Assembly: GCF_009725235.1 (NCBI RefSeq)
Contig: NZ_WJFC01000009.1
Coordinates: 69,137-133,136, forward strand
DNA length: 64,000 nt
Direction: 5' to 3'
Source of the DNA: Scytonema sp. UIC 10036
GTDB taxonomy: Bacteria > Cyanobacteriota > Cyanobacteriia > Cyanobacteriales > Nostocaceae
Both the position numbers and the translations under genes were made by a program. The notes beneath the pieces were generated by a model. It made no database searches. It was not told the origin of the DNA and saw only the letters and a list, made by a program, of their open reading frames with translations. Below are positions 18,689-27,054 of the stretch, in pieces (position 1 is the first letter of the stretch; every line of letters begins with the position of its first letter).

Positions 18689-18790
18689 GCTGAAAAAGAA
18701 TGAAGTGTTAAGGATAAAGGATGAAAAATTTATCTTTCATACTTCATTGTTTATGCTTCACCCTCGTAACAAATTCCTTTCGCAATGCAT

Positions 18791-18826
18791 AGCAGTCACC
18801 TGACATGAGTCCTGTGACTGCTTTTT
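18791..18826 (+). terminator. Intrinsic terminator
   Basis: Perfect 9-bp stem AGCAGTCAC / GTGACTGCT followed by TTTT, about 100 bases after repetitive gene 3. Confidence 0.75.
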
Positions 18827-18913
18827 GTGAAACAGTCTCATAAGTACGTGGAGTGTCAACAGTCCTCACAGTTTCATAAGCAGTAGCCAAATATTTTTGT
18901 CCAAAGTCCAGTT

Positions 18914-19324
18914 TTAAGGTAAATTTGGCATATGAACAAATTCTAATTTGATCCCATCAGGATCGGCAAAGAAAAAAGCGTAGTAACCAGGTGCATAGTG
19001 GTTGTATTCTGCGGGTGAATCCAAAATTGTGCCGCCCATATCCAGAACGATCTGGTAAAGTTTATCGACTTGCTCTCGACTTTCGGCGTTAAAGGCGAGA
19101 TGATGCAATCCTGGTGAGTAGCGATCGTGAATTTTGTTAGGAGAGTCCGGGCGGCTGTTGTAAATGAGAATAGCCCCCGCATTCTGTTGCCACCACATGG
19201 TAAATTCTTCGTTTCTCTCTACCTGCTGATACCCCATGAACTGTAAAATCTGGTCGTAAAATGGCTCAGATAAGGAGCGATCGCTTACAGTCAAAGATAA
19301 GTGGTTGATTGTACCTAACGTCAT
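18914..19324 (-). CDS. VOC (glyoxalase/bleomycin resistance) superfamily protein
   Basis: A 136-residue vicinal oxygen chelate protein with paired beta-alpha-beta-beta-beta modules: INHLSLTVSD at the start, SPGLHHLAFNA in the middle and FFADPDGIKLEFVH at the end. These carry the His/Glu positions that usually bind a metal ion (His8, His in GLHHLAF, Glu in KLEFVH). The family covers glyoxalases, dioxygenases and resistance proteins; the substrate cannot be read here. It is a lone gene, and the start ATG at 19324 is unambiguous. The gene points toward the terminator of repetitive gene 3. Confidence 0.88.
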   Translation of the reverse strand: MTLGTINHLSLTVSDRSLSEPFYDQILQFMGYQQVERNEEFTMWWQQNAGAILIYNSRPDSPNKIHDRYSPGLHHLAFNAESREQVDKLYQIVLDMGGTILDSPAEYNHYAPGYYAFFFADPDGIKLEFVHMPNLP

Positions 19325-19542
19325 AGCAGCTTACCAAGCAATTGTTTGTGCTGAATTTATCTTAGTACTTATGTTCTGGTATGAGAAGTGGTTTGTTAGC
19401 TTATTGTAATACTAGAACGTCGTCGCTATTCACCAAGCCAATGTAACTCGCAGTCGTTTCTGCAATGGCAGCATAGCCGCCCTCTGCGCTCTACCTTTCT
19501 TCTGGTAAACTAAAGTTAAATTATTAATAGCAGTTGAAATGT

Positions 19543-20289
19543 ATGTTTTGCAAAATCAACTTTATTAAAGTATCAATAAAAGCTATAGTTTTCGGAATAT
19601 GCGTTACTGGTGGGAGTGTTGTTGCTCAGACTCTACCTTTGACACCAAACTTAATTGGTTTTACTACACCTGAAGGTGAAAAACTATTACTTGAAAGTGG
19701 TTATCGACAAGATTTTTTTCCTCTTAGTACTCAATTTGTGACCCAAAATAATCAAGCATATTGTGGAGTTGCTAGTATAGTCATGGTGCTGAATAGTTTA
19801 GGAATTCCTGCACCAGAAGCACCAGAGTATAAACCCTACCATGTATTTACTCAAGAAAACTTTTTTCATAACCAAGCAACGCGAAAAGTCATCAGTCCTG
19901 AAGTTGTTTCTCGCATGGGAATGACGCTAGAGCAGATGGGACAACTATTAGTAAGCTACGGTGTTAAAGTAGAGGTTAATCACGCTGCTAACACTAGCTT
20001 AAAACAGTTTCGCCAAGAAGCAGCAGAAAATTTAAAACAGCCAGGAAATTTTGTTTTAGCTAACTATTTACGTAAAGAAATTGGACAAGAAAAAGGCGGA
20101 CATATTTCGCCAATAGCTGCTTACAACGAACAAACAGATAGATTTTTAATTCTGGATGTTTCTCGTTATAAATATCCACCAGTTTGGGTAAAAACAGTAG
20201 ATTTATGGAAAGCAATGAACACTACTGATTCGGTGTCGGGTAAAACACGAGGATTTGTTTTAGTAAGTAAAGGTGACTCATCCAAATAA
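19543..20289 (+). CDS. Secreted phytochelatin synthase-like peptidase
   Basis: A papain-fold protein of the phytochelatin synthase family. Bacterial members mainly cleave glycine from glutathione and form phytochelatin poorly. The catalytic set is visible: Cys in NQAYCGVASIVMVLNSL, His in KGGHISPIAAY and Asp in FLILDVSRYKYPPVW. The N-terminus (to about residue 28, ending VVAQT) is a likely signal peptide, so it acts in the periplasm or outside. ATG 19543 and an in-frame TTG at 19534 are both possible starts; neither has a strong ribosome binding site. At about 249 residues it is the short, prokaryotic form without the Cys-rich C-terminal domain. It faces hsp20 across a terminator. Confidence 0.9.
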   Translation: MFCKINFIKVSIKAIVFGICVTGGSVVAQTLPLTPNLIGFTTPEGEKLLLESGYRQDFFPLSTQFVTQNNQAYCGVASIVMVLNSLGIPAPEAPEYKPYHVFTQENFFHNQATRKVISPEVVSRMGMTLEQMGQLLVSYGVKVEVNHAANTSLKQFRQEAAENLKQPGNFVLANYLRKEIGQEKGGHISPIAAYNEQTDRFLILDVSRYKYPPVWVKTVDLWKAMNTTDSVSGKTRGFVLVSKGDSSK

Positions 20290-20354
20290 TTATTACCAGA
20301 ACCATACTTCCAAGCATCAGCCCAATTCCATCAAGCGAAACCGCACTCCTGAAA

Positions 20355-20388
20355 AAAACCCCCGGTAACTCTAACTAGACCGGGGTTG
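20355..20388. terminator. Bidirectional terminator
   Basis: Stem AACCCC(C)GGT / ACCGGGGTT with A-rich and T-containing flanks, between the convergent phytochelatin synthase-like gene and hsp20. Confidence 0.75.
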
Positions 20389-20435
20389 CTTGATAATTAT
20401 CTACGTGCAAGGAAACTTATCGCTTCAACAGTCAA

Positions 20436-20867
20436 CTAAGCAGCAGGTTGTTCTAGATTAACTTTGACAACTTTGTTCTTTTCTTCTTCCTTCTTGGGCA
20501 GAGTCAGATTCAAAATACCGTCTTTGTATTCTGCCTTGACATCAGTATTCTGAATTTTTACTTTCAAAGGAATGACGCGCTGAAACTTACCATAGTGGAA
20601 CTCAGTCCGTGTCGTACCTTTGTCTTCGGTTTTAGTTTCAGACTTGCGTTCGCCACTAATGGAAACAGTGTTTTCTGTCACTTGGATATCTAAATCTTTA
20701 GCATCCATTCCTGGAAGTTCCAACTTCAGGTGAACAGCATCATCTGTTTGGGTTAGTTCAGCGGCAGGAACTTTAACGAAATCTCTTTCAAATGGAACTC
20801 TTGTATCTTCCAACAGGCGTTGGATAGCGTTTAGTTCTTGCCAGGGGTTGTAACGAATTAATACCAT
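20436..20867 (-). CDS. hspA: Hsp20/alpha-crystallin small heat shock protein
   Basis: A 143-residue small heat shock protein that holds unfolding proteins. The start MVLIRYNPWQELNAIQR is typical of cyanobacterial HspA. The alpha-crystallin domain runs from about residue 36 to 130, with VHLKLELPGMDAKDLDIQV and the EYKDGILNLTLPK motif, followed by a short polar tail with VVKV in place of the usual IxI. In cyanobacteria this gene can be controlled by a 5' RNA thermometer; the 5' leader here is A/T-rich with no strong ribosome binding site, which is compatible but not proof. It is a lone gene. Confidence 0.95.
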   Translation of the reverse strand: MVLIRYNPWQELNAIQRLLEDTRVPFERDFVKVPAAELTQTDDAVHLKLELPGMDAKDLDIQVTENTVSISGERKSETKTEDKGTTRTEFHYGKFQRVIPLKVKIQNTDVKAEYKDGILNLTLPKKEEEKNKVVKVNLEQPAA

Positions 20868-21181
20868 AGGTGTTATGAATAAGTAAAAATTGCGTTCTTG
20901 TTTGTTTGCTTTATATTCTTATGATATTGCTGGGAAAAAGCTGTGTTATTCGGCTTTAACTACCATCACTATTGATAATAACCGTACAATCAAACTAATG
21001 GTTATAAATGAAATGCGATAAGCTTTCAACTTATCGCACTTACAATATGGTTACTTAAATTTACAAATATAACTTTCAATACTTAAAGGTTTTGCTTAAA
21101 AAATAAAAATGTGTAGGTTGGGTTGAGGAACGAAACCCAACCGAACGAGTATTCTTAGCCCTTGCAGTATCGTTATAACTT
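20868..21181. other. Intergenic region with one interspersed repeat
   Basis: Holds the hspA promoter region and, at about 21113-21140, one copy of the TAGGTTGGGTT ... AACCCAAC palindromic repeat. No gene seen. Confidence 0.5.
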
Positions 21182-21487
21182 TTATGAAAGCCTTACAGCT
21201 TCAACATCAATCGTAGTTGCTGTCTGAGGAGAATTTGATTCAGTAGGAGTTACTTTTTTACGCTTTTTCAGATCTTCTATAAGGATTTGTGAAGCTTCTG
21301 CAACAACAAAACTCGCAATCAGCCCATCGTCTACCCATCCTAAAATGGGAACAACATCCGGTGAAATATCTAAGGGACTAATTAAATAGAATAAACCAGC
21401 AACAATTGCAAATAGCCGATATTTAGGATGGCGTAAAACTTTACGAATACCGTTTTGAAATATTTGGGTAAAAAATTTCTTTTTCAT
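21182..21487 (-). CDS. YkvA/DUF1232 family protein
   Basis: A 101-residue protein with the short DUF1232 domain: residues about 20-60 include LRHPKYRLFAIVAGLFYLISPLDISPDVVPILGWVDDG, given here as its key parts YLISPLD, P(D/E)xxP and GxxDD. The family has one or two short hydrophobic segments and is thought to be membrane-associated; function unknown. The tail after residue 75 (KKRKKVTP and onward) is polar and not conserved. It is a lone gene. Confidence 0.85.
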   Translation of the reverse strand: MKKKFFTQIFQNGIRKVLRHPKYRLFAIVAGLFYLISPLDISPDVVPILGWVDDGLIASFVVAEASQILIEDLKKRKKVTPTESNSPQTATTIDVEAVRLS

Positions 21488-21588
21488 TCAAAATCCCTGA
21501 AGCTACAAGATTATCTTGACAAATTTACCGACCAAAAGAGAAGTGCAGATAACCGCTAAATTTATAGTGAAAATCCACCGTCCCAGCT

Positions 21589-21608
21589 ATATACGGTTAA
21601 CCGTATAT
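21589..21608. promoter_or_regulatory. 20-bp perfect palindrome, candidate operator
   Basis: ATATACGGTT followed directly by its exact reverse complement, 70 bases upstream of the substrate-binding protein gene. Symmetry, length and position are those of a repressor or activator site. The half-site core TACGGTT recurs as hairpin arms at 22955-22986 and 23485-23516. Confidence 0.6.
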
Positions 21609-21677
21609 TGAATTTGTTCATACAGTACAATTGTAAAGAGGGTACACAATTCTGAGCTTGTCTAAAATCTAACAAAC

Positions 21678-22913
21678 ATGAAAGATATAAAATTTGCACG
21701 ATTCAAACCTATCATCTTTTTCTGCCAGATAGTCTTAATGACTATTTTTGTGATTTCTTGCTACAGTTCAAAGAAAACTAGCAATAATAGAATTACAGTA
21801 TCTAACAGTAAGTTGAACCAAGAATGCGTTAAAAATTATAGCGAAAGAACCGATTACTTTCCACAAAAAGTCAGTGTTGATTATGCCAAAGGTTTTGTAG
21901 TAGAATATCATAATACTTATAAAATTGTTATAGTAAAAAATCCATGGCAAAATGCAGATACCACATTTCAATATGTTCTTGTACATTGCGGTACGCCTGT
22001 TCCCAAAGGATTTAAAGAATCACAAACTATTCAAGTTCCTATCAATACCATCGTTTCGCTTTCTACCACTCATTTACCTCATTTAGAGAAGTTAGGAGTT
22101 GTAGATAAACTTCTTGGAGTTAGCGATACAAGTACAATCAATACAACTAGCGTCGTTGAAAAAATTAAAGCTAATAAATTAGTCAAATTAGGAATTGATA
22201 ATAGTCTGAACATAGAAAAAATATTAGAATTAAACCCAGATTTAGTAACAACATATGGAGTAGGCAATCCAAACGTTGATAGTTATCCCAGACTCGTAGA
22301 AGCAGGTTTAAAAGTAGCTATTAACGCTGATTACATGGAATCATCTCCATTGGGACGAGCCGAATGGATAAAATTTACATCTCTATTTTTTAATCGTGAA
22401 GCCAAAGCAGAAGAAATTTTTGACGAAATTGCAAAACAATATCAAGCAATTTCAGTCAAAGCAAAAGCAGCAAAAAATCGTCCAACTGTATTTGTTGGAT
22501 TTAACTCAAAAGGAACTTGGTATATGCCAGGAGCGAACAGTTATGTAGCCCAATATTTTGCTGATGCAGGTGCAAACTATCTTTGGAAAGACAATAAATC
22601 ATCAGGAACTTTACCATTATCTTTAGAACAAGTCTTTGAACGTGCTACCAATGCCGACTATTGGTTAAATGGAAGTTTATATTGGAAAACCAAAAAAGAT
22701 TTACTTGCTGAAGACAACCGTTATGGAGATTTTAAAGCTGTAAAAAACGGAAATCTCTACAATAACAATGCTCGTCTTAACTCCAGTGGAGGTAACGACT
22801 ACTGGGAAAGTGGAATCAGCAATCCTCACATAGTCTTATCCGATATAATTAAAATTTTACATCCAGAAGTTTTACGCGATCGCAAGTTAGTCTATTATCG
22901 CAAACTTTCTTAA
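21678..22913 (+). CDS. ABC transporter substrate-binding lipoprotein (iron-siderophore/cobalamin type)
   Basis: A periplasmic binding protein of the FecB/FepB/BtuF class, for capture of an iron chelate or similar ligand. The N-terminus has a hydrophobic segment ending in the lipobox VISC (Cys about 28), so it is anchored as a lipoprotein. The first domain has STTHLPHLEKLGVVDKLLGVSD and ILELNPDLVTTYG, the linking helix follows near residue 230, and the second domain has YVAQYFADAGANYLWKD and PHIVLSDIIKILHPE, all typical of this class. A 110-residue N-terminal extension is longer than in most members. No permease or ATPase gene is beside it. The palindrome upstream suggests regulated expression; a link to the lipopeptide genes further on is only conjecture. 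Confidence 0.88.
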   Translation: MKDIKFARFKPIIFFCQIVLMTIFVISCYSSKKTSNNRITVSNSKLNQECVKNYSERTDYFPQKVSVDYAKGFVVEYHNTYKIVIVKNPWQNADTTFQYVLVHCGTPVPKGFKESQTIQVPINTIVSLSTTHLPHLEKLGVVDKLLGVSDTSTINTTSVVEKIKANKLVKLGIDNSLNIEKILELNPDLVTTYGVGNPNVDSYPRLVEAGLKVAINADYMESSPLGRAEWIKFTSLFFNREAKAEEIFDEIAKQYQAISVKAKAAKNRPTVFVGFNSKGTWYMPGANSYVAQYFADAGANYLWKDNKSSGTLPLSLEQVFERATNADYWLNGSLYWKTKKDLLAEDNRYGDFKAVKNGNLYNNNARLNSSGGNDYWESGISNPHIVLSDIIKILHPEVLRDRKLVYYRKLS

Positions 22914-22954
22914 TCTTCACAGTGTAAATATTATAAATAATCCACATTTGTATA

Positions 22955-22986
22955 AAAATACGGTTGAGAAGGCTCAACCGCGTATT
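22955..22986 (+). terminator. Hairpin downstream of the substrate-binding protein gene
   Basis: Stem CGGTTGAG / CTCAACCG with flanking AATA(C) / (G)TATT pairing, 42 bases after the stop codon. Lacks a long T tail. Confidence 0.55.
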
Positions 22987-23484
22987 AAATCACCCAGTTA
23001 TAATGCAAATCTGGCTAGGATTATGTCAAAAGAAATTGTTGCATACTTTTTCCTGCTTACACCAGAAAACTTAAGTAGTTTAAGCTTAAATTGTTAAAAT
23101 TTTTACTGTTTTCTCAGAGGTCATTTATAAAGTAAATCTTAAATCGCCAAATGTATTGTGTAGGTTGGGTTGAGGAACGAAACCCAACAATTCGATTCTT
23201 TTCAGACATCTTCTTAGAAGTAGAAACTTCTTTCGATTATCAACTTTGATCTAAATTAACAGAACAAACACTTTCTGATAACTTTTGTAAGGTACATAAA
23301 GAATAATTAACCGCTGATGAACGCAGATGGACGCTGATAATTGGGTACTTCAATGCTGGGATAGATTCACCCCATAGCACTCCTCTGGGCAACGCGCTGC
23401 CTCGTCTTTGCGTGAGCTTTATTCAGGGTATATAAGCGGACATGATATCATTTGAATTTTACAAAAATGTTTAATGAAGTAAAA

Positions 23485-23516
23485 AAAAATACGGTTAAGT
23501 TTTTAACCGTATTTTC
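23485..23516. terminator. Strong A/T-flanked hairpin
   Basis: AAAATACGGTTAA / TTAACCGTATTTT stem with a short loop and T-rich end; works as a terminator in either direction, perhaps originally for the decayed EamA gene on the minus strand. Confidence 0.6.
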
Positions 23517-23711
23517 TTCTAGCCATTCTTAAAATTACTGAAAAATGTATTCGTCCAGCAAATCTGATGAAATTCTTGCATATTGTTCCCTACTTACACA
23601 AGAAAACTTTAATAAGTTTAGTAAGTTCAGCTTAACTTGCTAAAGTTTTCATTGACTTGAAACACTTATTGAAAGATGAGAAAAGCAGTTCTCTCAAGTC
23701 ATAAAAAACGG

Positions 23712-23869
23712 CTATGTACGACGATTGACGAGCATTACACCACAAAAGACAATCGTACCTCCAAGCAGGGAGATTGGTGTAGGGACTTCTTGTAACCACA
23801 ACCAAGCGATCAATAGTGCGACTACAGGCAATACTACTCGGTTAAGGAAAATAGGGGAGAAAATCAAGC
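23712..23869 (-). pseudogene. EamA/DMT-family transporter C-terminal remnant
   Basis: On the minus strand an open stretch codes about 52 residues ending in a stop at 23712: NRVVLPVVALLIAWLWLQE, then VPTPISLLGGTIVFCGVML and VNRRT. This is the typical last two membrane helices and basic tail of EamA (drug/metabolite) transporters. Upstream, the homology stops and no start or further helices follow, so only the 3' end of the gene survives. Confidence 0.75.
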
Positions 23870-24073
23870 TCCTGGAGTTCGCGTTATTTTTGTGGGTTTG
23901 TGCATTTATACGTACTCGATAGTTTCCACTATTTTATGTAATCAACGTAGTAGAAGCTTGTTAAGTACTTCGTTATATATTACATATCCAGCACAAGTCT
24001 TTAACGTATCAATCAGCGCCACCAGACTCAGGCATTGAGTCTTAATTGAGTCCTATATAAGTTTTTCTAACTT

Positions 24074-24527
24074 TGTAGACAATGTTTACAACGTGAAGTT
24101 CAAGCTCTATAAGCTTTTTGGTGATTTACATGTTTTCAAGTACATATAAGCGCATAACATGAAATGTGGACAACGAAGTTATAGGGGTTCTAGGCTACGC
24201 AATTCGCGCATAAAGTGAAATTGACCATGGAGTAAGGGTTTTAGCCTTCTAGTCAATTCGCACATAAGTTGAAATTTTGCATCTAATCACAGAAATTCAC
24301 GGGATTTCGGACAATACTGGTTATAATTTCTAATAAAACTCTTGAATGTTCCGTAGTCAAGCTGGTTGACTATCATATAAAGTAAGCGATCGCTCCATTA
24401 GCAGAGTATAAGCTCATTACACTTCAAAAGTGCGCTTTAAAAAGCATTCGGGCTGTCGTTAAATCAAAGTCGGAAAATTTCATATAGTGTGCGAATTGAC
24501 GCTTGAGGCTAAGACCGTTGTGCTACA
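24074..24527. mobile_element. Possible Tn7-like mini-element (paired end-site arrays)
   Basis: Three related sites of about 22 bp point one way (about 24148-24166, 24201-24223, 24254-24276; consensus near CAATTCGCACATAAAGTGAAATT), and a further site lies inverted at 24477-24500. This arrangement, with direct repeats at one end and inverted repeats at the other, is that of Tn7-like ends bound by TnsB. The candidate tips both read inward as TGTAG (24074 and, reversed, 24527). No 5-bp target duplication is evident, so the boundaries are tentative. The interior of about 200 bases has no gene. Confidence 0.5.
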
Positions 24528-24529
24528 AT

Positions 24530-24722
24530 CGATTTCACTTGTGTGGGTTCGCGCATAAGATGAAATTCTAAGAACGAATTTATAGGGGTTTCAGGCGACG
24601 AGTTTCGCACATAAAGTGAAATTGCTTGTGGAGTAGGGGTTTTAGCCTGACAGTCAATTCGCACATAAAGTGAAATTGTGTATCTAAGCACAGAAGTTAA
24701 CTTCATTTTGTGTGAAATTGAG
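24530..24722. mobile_element. Tn7-like transposon end with TnsB-type site array
   Basis: Three direct copies of the site (24547-24568, 24602-24624, 24655-24678) with the same spacing and intersite text (GGGGTTTTAGCCT-like, AGTTATAGGGGTT-like) as the first array 400 bases upstream, plus a partial fourth (about 24704-24720) and an inverted overlap at 24530-24553. It ends 45 bases before the tnsA remnant, where a Tn7-like left end is expected. Confidence 0.65.
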
Positions 24723-24766
24723 AACATTAACATTTGGGGATACTGAATATCCCATAGGAAAACAGT

Positions 24767-25186
24767 TTGACTACCTTGGCACGAAAAATCACCAATACAG
24801 GGACGAAGAAAAACATTGGTAGATTCTTCAGTTTCAAGATGCGCGAACTGATTTGGTACGAATCCCTAAATGAAAGAGATTATATGTATCTTCTGGAAAT
24901 CGATCCAGATGTCCTCTCCTACAGCACTCAACCCTTCAAAATTTCTTATATTTTAGATGAAAAAGTACGGCGGTATACCCCGGATTTTTTAGTGCAACGG
25001 AATTCTAAACAACAAATTGTGGAAATTAAGCCCGCTTGCTTTGCTGATGATGAAAAAAATGTCAGACGATTTCCAGTAATAGCTTCTACTTTGAAGTCTT
25101 TGGGGTGGGAATTTATCATCATTACTGATGAAATGATGAGTCGAGGCTCTCTCTTGAATAATGTTAATGGTACAAAAGTAGTGTAG
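24767..25186 (+). pseudogene. tnsA: TnsA-like endonuclease, truncated
   Basis: A 139-residue product matching the N-terminal catalytic domain of TnsA, the restriction-endonuclease-like enzyme that cuts the 5' ends of Tn7-type elements. The nuclease motif is present: RELIWYESLNERDYMYLLEID, RYTPDFLV (Asp) and IVEIKP (the ExK lysine). Translation would begin at TTG 24767. The C-terminal DNA/TnsC-interacting part is missing and the sequence runs, in another frame, straight into a tnsB 3' part. TnsA presence points to a Tn7-like element of TnsA-containing type rather than the TnsA-less V-K type. Confidence 0.75.
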
Positions 25187-25788
25187 AAAGGACGTTTAGT
25201 AGTTATAATACCCAACTATTACAGGGGCAACCAGGGACATTATTTCAAGAATTTACAACCCAGTATGATTATGACCCCAAAAAGAATGCTGTAGTTTCTC
25301 TCGAAGCACTACAAGAGATGATTCACATCTTTATTGTGGACATTCATAATCAAAGTTCCCATGCTCAACTTTGTACACCAAGAGCTGAAGTCTGGTCACA
25401 AGGAATAGCTGAACATCCTCCCACTTTACCACCAACTCTTCAAGACTTAAGAGTGTTAGTCGGAGCGGTAGAAAAGCGGGTTATTTCTAGAAGAGGTGTG
25501 GAGCTTTATGGTCTTTATTACAACAGTTCTGAATTAGCTCGACTGCGCTCAAATTACGAAGGAGAAGACATGAGGAGGAGAGGTGGCTTACGACCAAGAG
25601 AAAAAGCCACGATTAAGTATGACCCCACAGATTTGTCAAAACTCTATGTTCTTGACCCAACTAACCATCAATTTATCGTTGTACCAGCAATGAATCAGGA
25701 GTACACTCAAGGTTTAACTCTTTGGCAACACAAAGTTATTAAAAACTTAGCAGCTATTGAGGCAAAAAGAGGGTTCTTTCGTACATAG
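25168..25788 (+). pseudogene. tnsB: TnsB-like DDE transposase, C-terminal fragment
   Basis: An open frame of about 206 codons starting without an ATG at its homologous start: VERTFSSYNTQLLQGQPGT, then YDYDPKKNAVVSLEAL, MIHIFIVDIHNQS and TPRAEVWSQG. This is the end of the rve catalytic domain and the Mu-type C-terminal beta-barrel region of TnsB (residues with GRRGVELYG-like and KYDPTDLSKLYV motifs). The DDE core is gone. Its frame differs from tnsA, so one deletion of about 1-1.5 kb probably removed the tnsA 3' end and the tnsB 5' part. The stop codon lies in the inverted repeat of the next MITE. Confidence 0.75.
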
Positions 25789-25953
25789 CGTGCTAAATTT
25801 TCATTAAAATCTACAAGTATGCTTGTATTTACAAGGCTTACAGGCACTTATAATTTCAATTTTAACAAGGAGTAACATTTTGAAACTAATAATAGCTGTA
25901 AGCTAAGCCCAGCAATAGTTTTAAGCTTATTTTTCTACAATTTTAGCACGCTA
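25786..25953. mobile_element. MITE with TAGCGTGCTAAA inverted ends
   Basis: A 168-bp AT-rich segment bounded by inverted repeats TAGCGTGCTAAATTT and AATTTTAGCACGCTA, with no coding content. It is flanked by GTAC on both sides at 3-4 bases distance. It separates the tnsB remnant from the truncated IS1380-like fragment. Confidence 0.6.
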
Positions 25954-25974
25954 AGTACGCAAGAGCCCAAAATT

Positions 25975-26171
25975 TTCTTTGGCTCTCGGTAGTCTTTAAA
26001 ACACACTGCCAACCGGGACGTTATTTCTCTTTTTCTGTCTAGTTCCGCAATTAATGTTAATCCTGCATCTGATGTTACAGGCTTACCCTTGAAATTAACT
26101 ATAACTGGACATGACTTGACTTGTTCAAATACGAACTGTTCCGGTATACAATGATTTTTATTTGGGGTCAT
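25975..26171 (-). pseudogene. IS1380-family transposase N-terminal fragment
   Basis: The minus strand encodes MTPNKNHCIPEQFVF, then VNFKGKPVTSDAGLTLIAEL and DRKREITSRLAVCFKDYREP, which is the characteristic start of IS1380-family DDE transposases. Homology stops right after the KDYREP motif, next to the MITE, so the rest of the gene is lost. Confidence 0.72.
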
Positions 26172-26299
26172 ACTGCAAACTGCTGGAATTGTTGTGCAAT
26201 ATAGATTATGGCAGTTTTTGACCCCTATTCCTTCAAATTTTGTGAGAAATCCGGGTACAATACCCTTCTCCCTTCTAACCCACATTCCGCACCTCAACT

Positions 26300-26562
26300 G
26301 TCACAAGGGGTACAAACAATAATCGCAATATAGGCTTTTTATTATTTGTATGGATTCGACATAAATTTTTCAATCTCTAACTACTTTCAATACCAAATCT
26401 TTTTCGATAATCTTGATGGATATAAGATAAATTTACTTGAGCTTTATAAACAACATAAGCAAAGTATTCAATTCCATGTTGTTTTCTCTTACCTTTTTTA
26501 TATTTACAGACAATCCATAAATTAAAAGTAACGTCATTATTTTTATCTTTACTTCCACGCAT
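26300..26562 (-). pseudogene. IS4/ISH3-type transposase C-terminal fragment with nonsense codon
   Basis: The minus strand reads KYKKGKRKQHGIEYFAYVVY, then HQDYRKRFGIESS, a TAG, and RLKNLCRIHTNNKKPILRLLFV. The YxxRxxxE signature of IS4-like transposases is visible (YRKRFGIE). The TAG replaces the usual Tyr of SSYR. Both flanks of the stop are homologous, so this is a pseudogene of which only the 3' part remains. Confidence 0.65.
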
Positions 26563-26626
26563 GAAGACCGAATCACTGGTTTGATGTTCGTGTTGAACAT
26601 TGCGATGCTTTGTATTTACCCTAATG

Positions 26627-26745
26627 GAGTTTGAGGTAAGGTTAGCTCTTCAGCAAACCCAACAATCTTTGGCTGGTCTTTATGATGGCAATCTAAAGCG
26701 AAAAACAGAACGCCCATCTGCTGAGAGAATAGCCTCGCTTGGATA
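26627..26745 (+). pseudogene. IS1634-like transposase C-terminal scrap
   Basis: About 40 codons, LALQQTQQSLAGLYDGNLKR then KTERPSAERI, resemble the C-terminal end of cyanobacterial IS1634-type transposases. The sequence before and after is unrelated. Function is lost. Confidence 0.5.
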
Positions 26746-27054
26746 TGCGATCGCTTATCCAATCCCTACACTACAGTCAATACCGACAGCTAAGAGGTGG
26801 GCTAAATCCGCTACAGATGTGTAACTGATTACGGGTAAGTTGTTTAAGGTGCGTTTCTATGCAGTCTTCACTCCTTTTAAATTCATAGTTTGTAATTGGT
26901 CTTTTCCCAATTACAAACTATGAATTACGAATTACGAATTATTTTGGGGTTTGTACCCCAAGGGTTAATTATTAATTAATTCATAATTCAGAAATTTTCC
27001 ATTACGAATTACGAATTATTCGGTCATGGCAGGGGTTTTCGATCTACTGACTTT

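Larger units (their letters stand above)
22914..23711. other. Intergenic region with a duplicated hairpin-plus-spacer block
   Basis: No intact gene. Two related blocks, 22955-23110 and 23485-23660, each begin with a TACGGTT hairpin and continue with a similar sequence (GTTGCATACTTTTTCCTGC and TTGCATATTGTTCCCTAC, each followed by AAGAAAACTT/CAGAAAACTT and a TTTAG.TTAAGCTTAA.TTG.TAAA stretch). Between them lie a TAGGTTGGGTT repeat (about 23160-23188) and a common CGCTGATGAACGCAGATGGACG-type repeat near 23310. Confidence 0.55.

Noticed and set aside
23725..23922. Plus-strand open frame of 65 codons
   Set aside because: It is the shadow of the EamA remnant, whose minus-strand reading gives recognisable membrane helices.
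24074..24722. CRISPR array
   Set aside because: The repeated 22-bp sites have unequal spacing (about 30-55 bp), conserved intersite text and both orientations, as in transposon ends; there are no unique spacers.
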